Positions 1-9,159 of a stretch of 64,000 nucleotides of DNA are shown here, piece by piece. The notes under the pieces were generated by a model, which searched no databases, was not told the origin of the DNA, and saw nothing but the letters and a program-made list of their open reading frames with translations. The translations under genes and the position numbers were made by a program. Source of the DNA: Paenimyroides tangerinum (lineage in GTDB: Bacteria > Bacteroidota > Bacteroidia > Flavobacteriales > Flavobacteriaceae). The stretch covers positions 1-64,000 of the forward strand of contig NZ_RQVQ01000006.1 of assembly GCF_003865405.1 (NCBI RefSeq), written 5' to 3'. Each line of letters begins with the position of its first letter. The stretch's first letter is position 1.

Positions 1-375
1 ATTAAATTTGAACATCTAAATTCCAGTCAGTTAGCTTTGTATTAATAATCGAATTCAGGTTAGAACTTTTGAGTTTATTTCAAAAAATAAATTTTTTTTT
101 GAAATTGATATCGAAGATGATATTTTAATAACTGACAAGCCAATATTTGTTGAGATTCAGGTTATTGGTGCTGTTGATAATACAGGGTATTTTATTGATA
201 ATAAAATTAAAATGTCTATTCGTCCAGAACAAGCTCGTAATGCTCCTAAAGAATATGATGTAAAGATTTGGTATAAAAGACGAAATTCTAAATTTGAATA
301 TTTGGATTATAATAAAAATAACAAGTATAAAAGCTACATCAATTTCGGTTTTGAGTTCGAAGATGTAGATTAAAA
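1..375 (+). CDS. 3' part of an unrecognised gene, possibly frameshifted near position 40
   Basis: An open frame runs from 35 to the TAA at 373-375 and gives an acidic, beta-rich tail ending FEFEDVD. It has no ATG until about 211, and stops at 17 and 32 close it upstream. The window starts in a different frame (IKFEHLNSSQLALY, stop at 43-45) that reads smoothly into the second frame if one base shift is allowed near 40. So this is either the end of a gene broken by a frameshift or sequencing error, or a short gene with an unusual start. I do not recognise the protein. A strong terminator hairpin follows at once. Confidence 0.45.
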
Positions 376-379
376 GCAA

Positions 380-412
380 AAAAGGAAGTATCCATTTTCG
401 ATACTTCCTTTT
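380..412. terminator. Bidirectional intrinsic terminator
   Basis: A 13-bp perfect stem (AAAAGGAAGTATC paired with GATACTTCCTTTT) with a 7-nt loop lies between two convergent genes. Its A-run and T-run flanks let it serve both strands. Confidence 0.85.
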
Positions 413-420
413 TAATTAGT

Positions 421-1968
421 TTAGAAATCAAATTTAATTCCTTGAGCTAAAGGTAACTCAGTTCCGTAATTGATTGTATTTGTTTGTCTTCTCATATAAA
501 CTTTCCAAGCATCAGAACCAGATTCTCTTCCTCCTCCAGTTTCTTTTTCTCCACCGAAAGCTCCACCAATTTCAGCACCTGAAGTTCCGATGTTTACGTT
601 AGCGATTCCACAGTCAGAACCAGCTTGAGAAAGGAATAATTCAGCTTCTCTTAAGTTGTTTGTAAAGATTGAAGATGATAATCCTTGAGGAACGTTATTT
701 TGCATATCGATAGCTTCTTCGATTGTGCTGTATTTTAAAACGTATAAAATTGGAGCGAAAGTTTCTTCTTGAACGATTTCGAATTCGTTTTTAGCTTCAA
801 TAATACAAGGTTTAACGTAGCATCCGCTTTCGTATCCTTCTCCTTCTAAAACGCCACCTTCAACGATGATTTTTCCACCTTCTTTTTTCGCTTTTTCGAT
901 TGCGTTTAAGTAATCTGTAACAGCTCCTTTATCGATAAGTGGTCCAACGTGATTGTTCTCGTTTAATGGATTTCCGATGTTTAATTGAGCGTAAGCTTTT
1001 TGTAAAGTTTCTATTGTTTTGTCGTAAACACTTTCGTGAACGATTAAACGACGTGTAGAAGTACAACGTTGTCCTGCAGTTCCAACAGCTCCAAAAACAG
1101 CTCCAACTAAAACCATTTTTAAATCAGCATGTTCAGAAACGATGATTGCATTGTTTCCTCCTAATTCTAAGATTGTTTTACCGAAACGTTCTGCAACTGT
1201 TTTAGATACGTGACGACCAATTCTTGTAGATCCTGTGAAAGAAACTAAAGGAATACGTTTGTCGTTATTCATTAAATCTCCACAAGCGTTTCCTGTAACT
1301 AAACAGCTAACTCCTTCTGGAATGTTGTTATCTCTTAATACTTTAGCGATGATGTTTTGGCAAGCAACTGCACATAAAGGTGTTTTTGAAGATGGTTTCC
1401 AGATACAAACGTCTCCACAAATCCATGCTAACATCGTATTCCAAGACCAAACTGCTACTGGGAAGTTGAAAGCAGAAATGATTCCAACAATACCAATTGG
1501 ATGATATTGCTCGTACATTCTGTGCATTGGTCTTTCTGAGTGCATAGTCAATCCGTAAAGCTGACGTGATAAACCAACTGCGAAATCACAGATGTCAATC
1601 ATTTCTTGAACTTCACCCAAACCTTCTTGTAAACTTTTTCCCATTTCATAAGAAACCAATTTACCTAAAGCATCTTTGTTTTCGCGTAAAGCGTCTCCCA
1701 TTTGGCGAACTAAGTCACCTCTTTTTGGAGCAGGAACCATTCTCCAAGTTTTGTAAGCTTCAGAAGCTTTAACCATTGCTTGTTCGTAATCGTCAGCAGT
1801 TGATGTTCTAACTTTTCCGATTAATTTTCCTGTTGCAGGTGAATATGATTCAATGATTGCACCGTTTGAAAACCAGTCGTTTCCTGTTGAAGTACCTTCG
1901 TTAATTTCTTTAAGTCCTAATTTTTGTAATGCTTCTTCTATTCCGAAATCAGCGGCTTGATTTGTCAT
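421..1968 (-). CDS. Aldehyde dehydrogenase, ALDH7 (antiquitin/AmaB-like) type
   Basis: NAD(P)-dependent aldehyde dehydrogenase of 515 residues. Visible motifs are the dinucleotide-binding FTGSTRIG, the general-base Glu in LELGGNN and the nucleophile in GQRCTS, which is Cys302 when counted from the chosen start. The ALDH7 family oxidises alpha-aminoadipic semialdehyde/piperideine-6-carboxylate in lysine breakdown. The gene lies 64 nt downstream of 3-hydroxyanthranilate dioxygenase, so a role in tryptophan catabolism (aminomuconate semialdehyde) is an alternative. A start 12 codons further upstream is open, but MTNQAADFG begins at the usual family position. The protein should be cytoplasmic and tetrameric. 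The family assignment is firm; the substrate is inferred. Confidence 0.9.
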   Translation of the reverse strand: MTNQAADFGIEEALQKLGLKEINEGTSTGNDWFSNGAIIESYSPATGKLIGKVRTSTADDYEQAMVKASEAYKTWRMVPAPKRGDLVRQMGDALRENKDALGKLVSYEMGKSLQEGLGEVQEMIDICDFAVGLSRQLYGLTMHSERPMHRMYEQYHPIGIVGIISAFNFPVAVWSWNTMLAWICGDVCIWKPSSKTPLCAVACQNIIAKVLRDNNIPEGVSCLVTGNACGDLMNNDKRIPLVSFTGSTRIGRHVSKTVAERFGKTILELGGNNAIIVSEHADLKMVLVGAVFGAVGTAGQRCTSTRRLIVHESVYDKTIETLQKAYAQLNIGNPLNENNHVGPLIDKGAVTDYLNAIEKAKKEGGKIIVEGGVLEGEGYESGCYVKPCIIEAKNEFEIVQEETFAPILYVLKYSTIEEAIDMQNNVPQGLSSSIFTNNLREAELFLSQAGSDCGIANVNIGTSGAEIGGAFGGEKETGGGRESGSDAWKVYMRRQTNTINYGTELPLAQGIKFDF

Positions 1969-2032
1969 TTTTCGTTTTTTGATATTAGTTGGGCTAATAT
2001 ACAAATAATTAAAAAAGTAAGCTAAAAATTAT

Positions 2033-2566
2033 TTATTTAATAAAACGTTCGTCAACTTCCATGATGTGCTTGCATTTTGTACAAGTTCTTAACGTTTCTG
2101 AACAATAAAAATGTTGAAAATGAGATAAGAAATCAGTTTCTATATTGTTTAATGGAAAGTAAACTTCATGCAATTTGTGATTGCAATGGTCACAAAACCA
2201 TAATAAACCATCTTTTGCGTTTGAATTATTTCGTTTTCTTTCAACAACTAATCCAACAGAATTTTCAGTTCGTATTGGTGAATGAGGCATTTTTGCAGGC
2301 AATAAAAACATATCTCCAGCACCCAATTCTAAAACTTCTTTTCCGTTTTCGGCCTGAACCGCAACTTGAATATTCCCTTCTAACTGATAAAATAATTCCT
2401 CTGTTTCGTTGTAATGATAATCTTTTCTTGCATTTGGTCCACCAACAATCATCACAATAAAATCATCAGATTCTACATAAATATTTTTATTCGAAACAGG
2501 TGGTTTCAGCAAATGCTTATTGTCTGAAATCCATTGTTGTAAATTAAAAGGCTTTATCAATTTCAT
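2033..2566 (-). CDS. nbaC: 3-hydroxyanthranilate 3,4-dioxygenase
   Basis: This cupin-fold enzyme opens 3-hydroxyanthranilate to 2-amino-3-carboxymuconate semialdehyde in the kynurenine pathway. The expected Fe(II) ligands are present as His51 and Glu57 (in DYHYNETEE) and His95 (in KMPHSPIR). The bacterial-type C-terminal rubredoxin-like site is intact, with Cys125/Cys128 and Cys162/Cys165. The length of 177 residues is normal for bacteria. The start is 6 nt after the stop of the EnvC-like gene, so the two are probably co-transcribed, although their functions are unrelated. An aldehyde dehydrogenase follows. No kynureninase or kynurenine monooxygenase gene is in the window. Confidence 0.93.
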   Translation of the reverse strand: MKLIKPFNLQQWISDNKHLLKPPVSNKNIYVESDDFIVMIVGGPNARKDYHYNETEELFYQLEGNIQVAVQAENGKEVLELGAGDMFLLPAKMPHSPIRTENSVGLVVERKRNNSNAKDGLLWFCDHCNHKLHEVYFPLNNIETDFLSHFQHFYCSETLRTCTKCKHIMEVDERFIK

Positions 2567-2572
2567 ATCAAA

Positions 2573-3853
2573 TTATTTTGAACTTATCCAAGATTCAGGA
2601 TTCATAAAAGTGTCATTTTGTGAAATCACGAATTTAAGCACCGCTTTTCCTTCTTGGTTGTTTGCTACAGTACCAATTCTCTGTTTGGTAGAAACTTTTT
2701 GGCCATCGCTTACCGAAATGGAACTTAGATTTTGGTAAATACTAACATATTCCCCATGACGAATGTATACCAATTTGATGTTTCCGATGTTTTGAATTTT
2801 GAAAACTTCCCCTTCAAATACAGCACGAACCGTACTTCCAGATTCTGTTGTGATTTCAACTCCACTATTATGAACCGTTACATTTGGCATTCCCGGTAAA
2901 GGTTGATCTCCGTATTTCATCGATATAAAACCTTTTTCAACCGGCCAAGGCAAACGACCACGATTTGTTTTAAAACTATTTGACAACGTTTTTTCTTCTG
3001 GAGTTAAATCAAATTTTGTAGAACTTACAGGTTTTGCTTTTGCTGGAGTTTCTTTTTTACCCGTCGCTTTTTCTTTTGCTAAACGTTCTCTTTCAGCTTT
3101 TTCTTTTGCTTTTCTGTTTGCTTCTGCAATTGCCTTTTGAATAACCGCTTTAATTTCACGGTCAATTTTTTTAGTTTCGGCTTGTTTATCTTTGATTTGC
3201 TTTCCGTATTTCTTTTGATCTTTCTTAACTTCAGCTAATAATTGATTTTGAACTTTTTTATCGTCTTCTAAAACTTTACGCTCTTTTTCTTGTTCAACTA
3301 AAATCGCTTGTTGTTTAACTTTTTGAATTTCTAAACGTTTCATAAGGTTTTGTAATTCAATCGTTTTTTCTTTGATTTCGTCTCCTTGAGTTTTTCTAAA
3401 ATTAGCATATTGTTTCATGTATTGCATGCGTTTGTAAGCTTGCAAGAAATTATCTGAAGATAAAATAAATAAAATTCGACTTTGTTCTGAACGTGTTTTG
3501 TATGATTTTACAATAGTTTTTGCATAATCTGCCTGAAGAACTTTAAGCTCACGTTTTAATTTATTAGATTTTAGCGTAGCCGTATAAATATCGTCAGATA
3601 ATACACGATTTTGCTTTTGTGAATTCTTAATTAATTCTGTAGAAAGCTTGATTTTTTTATTCTGATTTGAAATTTCATTAAAGATATTGCGTTCTTTCTT
3701 TTTTTCAGAATTCAGCAAAGTTTGCACTTCCTTTATTTCTTTAAGGATTTGCGCTTTTCTGTTTTCTAATTTGCGTTGCTGTTCTTCATAATCTTGCGAA
3801 AATGCGGAAATTGATATAAAGAAAGTAACTAGTATTAATAAAATTCGTTGCAT
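2573..3853 (-). CDS. EnvC-like murein hydrolase activator (coiled coil + degenerate M23/LytM)
   Basis: A secreted protein of 426 residues. It has a signal peptide (about 1-19, ending AFSQ), a long Lys/Glu/Gln-rich coiled coil (about 20-270) and a C-terminal LytM-type domain (about 300-426). The LytM zinc and catalytic residues are mostly lost: the first motif reads HNSGVEI rather than HxxxD, the usual YxHL is YQNL, and the final HxH motif is LKFVI. This matches E. coli EnvC-type factors, which activate amidases and do not cut peptidoglycan themselves. It follows a DUF4292 lipoprotein by 21 nt and precedes nbaC by 6 nt. The likely role is envelope or division control in the periplasm. Confidence 0.85.
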   Translation of the reverse strand: MQRILLILVTFFISISAFSQDYEEQQRKLENRKAQILKEIKEVQTLLNSEKKKERNIFNEISNQNKKIKLSTELIKNSQKQNRVLSDDIYTATLKSNKLKRELKVLQADYAKTIVKSYKTRSEQSRILFILSSDNFLQAYKRMQYMKQYANFRKTQGDEIKEKTIELQNLMKRLEIQKVKQQAILVEQEKERKVLEDDKKVQNQLLAEVKKDQKKYGKQIKDKQAETKKIDREIKAVIQKAIAEANRKAKEKAERERLAKEKATGKKETPAKAKPVSSTKFDLTPEEKTLSNSFKTNRGRLPWPVEKGFISMKYGDQPLPGMPNVTVHNSGVEITTESGSTVRAVFEGEVFKIQNIGNIKLVYIRHGEYVSIYQNLSSISVSDGQKVSTKQRIGTVANNQEGKAVLKFVISQNDTFMNPESWISSK

Positions 3854-3874
3854 TGAATAAAAAGTTTGTCAAAT

Positions 3875-4699
3875 TTAATTAAAATTTATTTCTTTTGAAC
3901 CATTTGGTATTTTATAAGGAAAAGAAATCTCAGGATTTAAATCAATTTTTCGATAATTGACTTTCAAATTCGTTTCGTCTTTTTGAATCGCACGAATTAA
4001 TAAATTTAAAGGCAATAAAACCTCGTCTTTGGTTTGATACGATAAATAATCGATAACCAATTTATCTGCCGAACCTTTTTGTTGAATGACTTCTTGTTTC
4101 ATTCGTGCCAAACCATCTAACACAAAAACCAGTGATAAATCGTCGGTGTTTTTATATAATTTATAAACGCCATCCTCAACTTTAGTCTGTAATTCTTCTT
4201 CAGCTAAATTAAAAACCGATGTTCCGATTAATAAATTTTCAATTTGATTATAATCTAAATTGGTTCCTAAAAATTTACTTATGAATTGGAAATCGCCGTC
4301 ATAAAAAGTACCGTTTAAAATTTCGTAATAACTTACTCTTTTTGGAGTAATTAATATTTTGGCTCCGGTAAACCCGAATTTTTTAATCGTAATTAATATC
4401 GTTTCGCCTTTTTTGATTCGAATATCAGCACTAACACTTTCATCAAAACTCTTGTTTTTGAATTCAACGTCAGCGTTTATTTGTATCGTATTGAAATTTT
4501 TATTTAAAGCGTAATGGTCATTTACTGCTCGTAAATAAGTCAAATTTTCTTTTTTATCAGATGATTTAATTTCTTCTTTGATTATTAAGGTTTCTCCTGT
4601 CAAAGAATCATTAGGAGTTGTATTATCAGTCAGATTTTTCTTGCTTTTACAAGAAAATAAAACGGTGGATAAAACGAAGAATAAAATAGCTTTTTTCAT
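3875..4699 (-). CDS. DUF4292 family lipoprotein
   Basis: A 274-residue outer-envelope lipoprotein with a signal peptide and lipobox (VLFSC, Cys17). The rest is beta-rich and soluble. It resembles the Bacteroidota DUF4292 family, whose function is not established; a LolA/LolB-like fold is sometimes suggested for related proteins. It is the first gene of a probable transcript with the EnvC-like protein, 21 nt apart, suggesting a joint envelope role. A terminator separates it from the nucleotidyltransferase upstream. Family call is moderate; function is unknown. Confidence 0.75.
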   Translation of the reverse strand: MKKAILFFVLSTVLFSCKSKKNLTDNTTPNDSLTGETLIIKEEIKSSDKKENLTYLRAVNDHYALNKNFNTIQINADVEFKNKSFDESVSADIRIKKGETILITIKKFGFTGAKILITPKRVSYYEILNGTFYDGDFQFISKFLGTNLDYNQIENLLIGTSVFNLAEEELQTKVEDGVYKLYKNTDDLSLVFVLDGLARMKQEVIQQKGSADKLVIDYLSYQTKDEVLLPLNLLIRAIQKDETNLKVNYRKIDLNPEISFPYKIPNGSKEINFN

Positions 4700-4760
4700 A
4701 AGTTAAAATATGCACAAATGTAAACCAAGTTTTATCAAAAACTATTCCTTTTGAATGAAA

Positions 4761-4789
4761 AAATCCGTTTTCAAATTGAAAACGGATTT
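4761..4789 (-). terminator. Terminator after the flippase-dut-nucleotidyltransferase operon
   Basis: A 13-bp perfect stem (AAATCCGTTTTCA with its complement) has a 3-nt loop and T-runs on both sides. It lies just after the minus-strand nucleotidyltransferase stop and before the DUF4292 gene, so it splits the two transcripts. Confidence 0.85.
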
Positions 4790-4816
4790 TTTTAAATTTA
4801 TTATTTGAATTGAAAA

Positions 4817-5827
4817 TTATTCTAAAACTGAATAATCACCAATGCTAATATTTGTGAATTTACCATCAAATTTTGCATGATTTCCGACCATTGCGTTGTC
4901 TAAATCTGCATTTTTGATTGTAGAATTCGTTTGGATTAAACTATTTTTGATTGTAGCATTTTCAACAATTGAATTATTTCCTAAAGAAACATTTGGTCCA
5001 ACTGTTGCGTTTTTAATCGTAACATTTTCTCCAATATAACAAGGTTCGATAATTCGAGAATTTTCGATAACTACAGAAGCTGCAACCATATTTTCACCAT
5101 CTGCATGTAAGAAATTCAACATACGATTGTTTGTGTCAACCGTTACATTTTTGTTTCCGCAATCCATCCATTCATCAACTTTTCCAGGAACAAAACGCAA
5201 ACCTTTTTGCTTCATATTTTCTAAAGCATCAGTCAACTGATATTCACCACCTTTTTCGATGTTGTTATCAATTAAATATTCTAATTCTGAACGTAAATTC
5301 TCAGCCGATTTAAAGAAATAAATTCCAATAATTGCTAAATCAGAAACAAATTCTTTTGGTTTTTCAACGAAATCAACAATTTCATTTTTATCGTTTAATT
5401 GAATCACTCCAAAAGCTGAAGGATCTTCAACTGCTTTTACCCAAATCACAGAATCTGCGGTTGCATCTAAAGAGAAATCTGCACGGAATAACGTATCGGC
5501 ATAAGCCACAACAATCGGTCCTTGCATCGATTCTTTTGCGCATAAAATAGCATGAGCCGTTCCAAGAGCTTCGTTTTGGTAATAAATAGTTCCTTTAGAA
5601 CCTAATTTTTCTGCAATTGCAATTAAATCTTTTTCAACATCTTTACCGAAACTTTCGTGAATGATGAATGCGATTTCTTCAATCGGTTGATTGATAACTT
5701 TTGCAATGTCTTCGACCAAACGGTGAACGATTGGCTTTCCAGCAATTGGAATTAATGGTTTTGGTGTGGTTAATGTATGTGGGCGTAAACGTGAACCGCG
5801 TCCGGCCATTGGTACAATAATTTTCAT
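4817..5827 (-). CDS. Sugar-1-phosphate nucleotidyltransferase with C-terminal hexapeptide repeats
   Basis: A 336-residue NDP-sugar pyrophosphorylase of the RmlA/GlmU type. The N-terminal Rossmann domain opens with MAGRGSRLRPHT and TPKPLIPIAGKP, the nucleotide and phosphate binding signature. From about residue 245 the protein is a left-handed beta-helix of hexapeptide repeats (VTIKNATVG, SLGNNSIVE, ATIKNSLIQ). The substrate cannot be read from sequence. It is the last gene of a five-gene operon with a flippase and dUTPase, 15 nt after a lipoprotein gene, pointing to supply of activated sugars for surface polysaccharide or cell wall. Confidence 0.88.
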   Translation of the reverse strand: MKIIVPMAGRGSRLRPHTLTTPKPLIPIAGKPIVHRLVEDIAKVINQPIEEIAFIIHESFGKDVEKDLIAIAEKLGSKGTIYYQNEALGTAHAILCAKESMQGPIVVAYADTLFRADFSLDATADSVIWVKAVEDPSAFGVIQLNDKNEIVDFVEKPKEFVSDLAIIGIYFFKSAENLRSELEYLIDNNIEKGGEYQLTDALENMKQKGLRFVPGKVDEWMDCGNKNVTVDTNNRMLNFLHADGENMVAASVVIENSRIIEPCYIGENVTIKNATVGPNVSLGNNSIVENATIKNSLIQTNSTIKNADLDNAMVGNHAKFDGKFTNISIGDYSVLE

Positions 5828-5842
5828 TTGTGTTTCTTTAAA

Positions 5843-6391
5843 TTATTTTAAAATTTCAAAAGTTTTTATGCAATGTAACATGGTTGGTAAATGTTCTTTT
5901 TCTGCTTCAATGATAACACGATAATAATGGTCGTTTTGTTTACTCTTCATAATAAAACTGACTACATTAAATCCACTTGCGTCTTGAGTGTGATAATAAT
6001 AAGAAGGATGTTTCAAAAAGTTGGTTTCTCCATGTCCTAATATTTCTAAACCTCCTATGACTAGTGAAAGTTGTGTTTTTATATCTTCGATCAGAGTTTC
6101 GTTTAATTGATTTAGATCTTCATCAGATTTAATCTTAAAAACCGTAAATCGATTAACATTATCTTTACTATAAGCGTGTTCAAAATTTATATTGTTTCTT
6201 TGTTCAAACATAGTAAGATACCAATCCGAAGGCGTTTCAAAAGTGTAATTTTCTCCATCATCAATTGTTTTTTCAGTTTCGATTACGTCAAAATTATCTA
6301 AATATTGATTAAAATGATTTTGCTTTTCTTTAGAACATGAAGTCAAAAGAAATGCAAAAAATAATAATATAAAGCCAATTTTGATTTTCAT
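5843..6391 (-). CDS. Lipoprotein of unknown function
   Basis: A 182-residue lipoprotein with signal peptide and lipobox (LLTSC, Cys19). The mature part is soluble, Tyr- and His-rich near residues 125-160, and begins its domain with FETPSDWYL. That pattern occurs in small PsbP-like or stress-type lipoproteins, but I do not recognise a named family. It sits 9 nt after dut and 15 nt before the nucleotidyltransferase in the same operon, so it may act in the envelope with the products of that operon. Confidence 0.7.
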   Translation of the reverse strand: MKIKIGFILLFFAFLLTSCSKEKQNHFNQYLDNFDVIETEKTIDDGENYTFETPSDWYLTMFEQRNNINFEHAYSKDNVNRFTVFKIKSDEDLNQLNETLIEDIKTQLSLVIGGLEILGHGETNFLKHPSYYYHTQDASGFNVVSFIMKSKQNDHYYRVIIEAEKEHLPTMLHCIKTFEILK

Positions 6392-6400
6392 CTGAAAAAA

Positions 6401-6835
6401 TTATTTCACGCCAGTGCTTCCAAATCCGCCATCTCCGCGTTCAGTTGTTGATAATTCTTCTACTTCAATCCATTCAGCACGTTCGTGCTTTGCAATCACC
6501 ATTTGTGCAATGCGTTCACCGTTTTCAACAACAAATGTTTCTTTGGACAAATTAACCAAAATAACTCCAACTTCGCCACGGTAATCTGCGTCAATCGTTC
6601 CTGGTGAGTTTAAACAAGTAATTCCTTTTTTCAATGCCAATCCGCTTCTTGGTCGAACTTGAGCTTCGAAACCAATTGGTAATTCTATGAATAATCCTGT
6701 TGGAATTAAAGCACGTTCCATTGGTTCGATTAAAATTGGTTCTTGTAAATTTGCACGTAAATCCATTCCTGCAGAAGCTATTGTTTCATAACTTGGTAAT
6801 GAATGTTGTGATTTATTGATGATATTTATTTTCAT
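6401..6835 (-). CDS. dut: dUTP diphosphatase
   Basis: A trimeric dUTPase that hydrolyses dUTP to dUMP and PPi, keeping uracil out of DNA and feeding thymidylate synthesis. All five family motifs are visible in 144 residues: [32 protein letters not shown] (catalytic Asp), GERIAQMVI and the C-terminal [10 protein letters not shown], which closes over the neighbouring active site. The start overlaps the flippase stop by 4 nt (ATGA), indicating translational coupling. Confidence 0.96.
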   Translation of the reverse strand: MKINIINKSQHSLPSYETIASAGMDLRANLQEPILIEPMERALIPTGLFIELPIGFEAQVRPRSGLALKKGITCLNSPGTIDADYRGEVGVILVNLSKETFVVENGERIAQMVIAKHERAEWIEVEELSTTERGDGGFGSTGVK

Positions 6836-8301
6836 TTTTTCAATACAGATTTGATAATTCTTGTAATTATTACCTTTTCATTGAAGTAAATAATTGCTAC
6901 GAAGATAAGAAGGAATGTGATTCCAATAAAATAATTTTCCCTGAAATTGTAAAAATATATAAATGTAAATAGAGTTGATGTGCCTAAATATAAAAATATA
7001 CTTTTTTTGTTGTAGGGAATTGGATATGATTTTTGTCCCATTATATATGAGATAAGCATCATTGTTGCATAAGCTAATAATGTAGTAATTGCTGAACCGA
7101 CTAATCCGATAATTGGAATTAATAAATAATTAAAAACTACCGTTACAATTGCTCCGATAATAGAAATATAGGCTCCGATTTTTGTTTTATCTTGAATCTT
7201 GTACCAAACCGATAAATTGGTGTAAATTCCTAACATTAAATTTGCTAAAATTACATACGGAACAATTTCCATTGCAAACCAATAATCTTCTTGCGGAATG
7301 TAAAAAGTTTTGATTAAATCAGAGAAAATAACAATTGTAAGCATTGCCAAACTTCCAAAAATTACAAAATATTTCGTAACCGTTGCGTATTTTAATGGCG
7401 CATCGTCATTCTTGGCGTAACTAAAAAAGAAAGGTTCAATTCCCATTGAATAAGCGGTTCTAAATAAAATCATAAAAACACCAATTTTATAAATCGCACC
7501 ATAACTTGCTAAACCTAAATCTTGGAAATTTTCAGGAAGTAATTCTTTTAAAAAAACTTTATCAAATGTTTCATTTACAACAAAAGCCAATCCACCAATC
7601 ATCACAGGAAAGCTGTAAATAAGCATTTCTTTCCAAAGTATTTTGTTGAATTTTAGTTTTAACTGTAGATAATATTTAGACAAAAGAAGCAACGTGATTC
7701 CACTAGCAATCAAATTTGCTAAAAACAAATAACCTACTTGGAAATCGAAATTATAATATGCAGCGATTTTATCTGTTGAATTTTGAAGTAGAAATTTCGG
7801 AATTAAATACAATAAAATGACCGTCAATCCAGCGTTTACTACAACATTGGTAATTTTTATAAAACTATATTTTATTGGTCTTTGCTGAGCTCGCAAAATC
7901 GCAAAAGGAATGACAACTAAAGTATCTAAAACTAAAATCCAAATTAAATAAGAAACGACAATTGGCGGGATTTCAAAATATAAATCAACGGATTCTTTAA
8001 AGAGATAAATCACTCCAAGGAAAATCGCGCAAACAGCCATCAAAAATAAAATGGTATTGTTAATCACTTCGTTCTTATTTTCTTTCTTGTTATAAAATCT
8101 GAAAAAAGCCGTCTCCATTCCAAAAGATAGAACGACGTTGAAAAACATCATCCAAGAAAAAATTAAAGTGTAATCTGCATAAGCATCTTTTGGAAGCCAA
8201 TTGATGTGGTACGGAGCCATTATGAAACCAATCATTTTTGGAACAACAGTGGCAATTCCGTAAATTAATGTTTGCCCAAAAAGTTTTTTATAAACGCTCA
8301 A
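6832..8301 (-). CDS. Polysaccharide/lipid-linked oligosaccharide flippase (MVF/Wzx-like)
   Basis: A 489-residue polytopic inner-membrane protein with roughly 12-14 hydrophobic segments. It starts with the conserved [20 protein letters not shown] segment typical of Bacteroidota oligosaccharide flippases (polysaccharide biosynthesis C family). It probably moves undecaprenyl-linked sugar units to the periplasm. Placement between a DUF3298 lipoprotein and dut, with a nucleotidyltransferase at the operon end, supports a surface-glycan role. It could also be a lipid II flippase-like MurJ relative; substrate is not inferable. Confidence 0.87.
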   Translation of the reverse strand: MSVYKKLFGQTLIYGIATVVPKMIGFIMAPYHINWLPKDAYADYTLIFSWMMFFNVVLSFGMETAFFRFYNKKENKNEVINNTILFLMAVCAIFLGVIYLFKESVDLYFEIPPIVVSYLIWILVLDTLVVIPFAILRAQQRPIKYSFIKITNVVVNAGLTVILLYLIPKFLLQNSTDKIAAYYNFDFQVGYLFLANLIASGITLLLLSKYYLQLKLKFNKILWKEMLIYSFPVMIGGLAFVVNETFDKVFLKELLPENFQDLGLASYGAIYKIGVFMILFRTAYSMGIEPFFFSYAKNDDAPLKYATVTKYFVIFGSLAMLTIVIFSDLIKTFYIPQEDYWFAMEIVPYVILANLMLGIYTNLSVWYKIQDKTKIGAYISIIGAIVTVVFNYLLIPIIGLVGSAITTLLAYATMMLISYIMGQKSYPIPYNKKSIFLYLGTSTLFTFIYFYNFRENYFIGITFLLIFVAIIYFNEKVIITRIIKSVLKK

Positions 8302-8311
8302 AATTTGTATT

Positions 8312-9073
8312 TTAGAAATAAAGTGGATTCAAATATTTTTTAAATGTTTTCATCGGAAATTTTAAAAGGGTTGCTCCTGATGAATAAGGTGCAATTTCGT
8401 ATTTATTATAGCGCAAAATTATTTCATTTTGCGTAACGATGATGTTTTCAGGTAAACTAAATTGATTGTCTTTGAAAATATTCCCGTTTTTATTGATGTT
8501 ATCCGTTTCGTACAAATTGTTTGAAGTTCTAAAATCTCGTTCAGCAATTTTTTTAAATCCTTCATAATCTAAAAATAAATCTTTCTGTGAAATTTGTTTT
8601 CCGTCTTCTAAATTAAAAAACAATGAAATAGTTCCTTCGTTTCCGTGTGCTCCGCCTGTAAACGTATAATAATTTAAAACGATGTTAACGCTTTTGTTTT
8701 CAAAAATTTCCGAAGTTCCGTTAACAGAAGCTTCCCACGGCAGAGGTTCGTTTGGAAAAGCTTTTTTAATTTCGTCATAAGAAGCGATGAACGACTTTGC
8801 TAAATCATCGTAATTATTGATCTCTTCATTTTCGTTTTCAAACGCAATATGTTTTTTTACATTTTTAAAAACAACTTCATTTATCTCATTTAATTCCTTT
8901 TGGTCAGATATGATGGTCGGAATAATTAAATCCACGTAAGTACAATCATCTTTATCACACGGAAGCGTTGTTTTTAGTTCGTATTTTTTGGTTTCAAAAT
9001 ACCAAGTTTCCTTTTTGCTACAACTGAATAATAGTGTTGAAAAACAGATTAGTATAAGTAATTTTCTAGTCAT
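8312..9073 (-). CDS. DUF3298/RsiV-like lipoprotein
   Basis: A 253-residue lipoprotein (lipobox LLFSC, Cys18). The C-terminal half carries the DUF3298 hallmark (FTGGAHGNEGTISLFFN, about 144-160) found in RsiV-like envelope proteins; the region before it resembles DUF4163. Family members outside Firmicutes anti-sigma factors have no settled role. It heads the flippase-dut operon, 10 nt before the flippase, with a likely promoter just upstream. Envelope location is well supported; function is not known. Confidence 0.78.
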   Translation of the reverse strand: MTRKLLILICFSTLLFSCSKKETWYFETKKYELKTTLPCDKDDCTYVDLIIPTIISDQKELNEINEVVFKNVKKHIAFENENEEINNYDDLAKSFIASYDEIKKAFPNEPLPWEASVNGTSEIFENKSVNIVLNYYTFTGGAHGNEGTISLFFNLEDGKQISQKDLFLDYEGFKKIAERDFRTSNNLYETDNINKNGNIFKDNQFSLPENIIVTQNEIILRYNKYEIAPYSSGATLLKFPMKTFKKYLNPLYF

Positions 9074-9095
9074 ATAATTTTTTGTTAATATGAAA

Positions 9096-9103
9096 CAAAT
9101 CTA
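9096..9103 (-). promoter_or_regulatory. Bacteroidota -7 element (TAGATTTG)
   Basis: Matches TAnnTTTG on the minus strand, 22 nt upstream of the DUF3298 lipoprotein start. No clear -33 TTG is seen. Confidence 0.5.
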
Positions 9104-9124
9104 TAATATTTCCTTCATAAAAAG

Positions 9125-9132
9125 TATCTTTG
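9125..9132 (+). promoter_or_regulatory. Bacteroidota -7 element (TATCTTTG)
   Basis: Matches TAnnTTTG and ends 27 nt before the chosen metB start at 9160. It favours that start over the ATG at 9130, which lies inside the element. Confidence 0.6.
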
Positions 9133-9159
9133 TGTTTATTTTTAAAAAACGTTTTAGTT

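Noticed and set aside
125..379. Minus-strand open frame opposite the first gene
   Set aside because: It mirrors a plus-strand coding frame and has no known features; the terminator follows the plus-strand gene.
9074..9159. SAM riboswitch upstream of metB
   Set aside because: The leader is too short and has no conserved SAM-I or SAM-II core; a simple promoter element explains the space.
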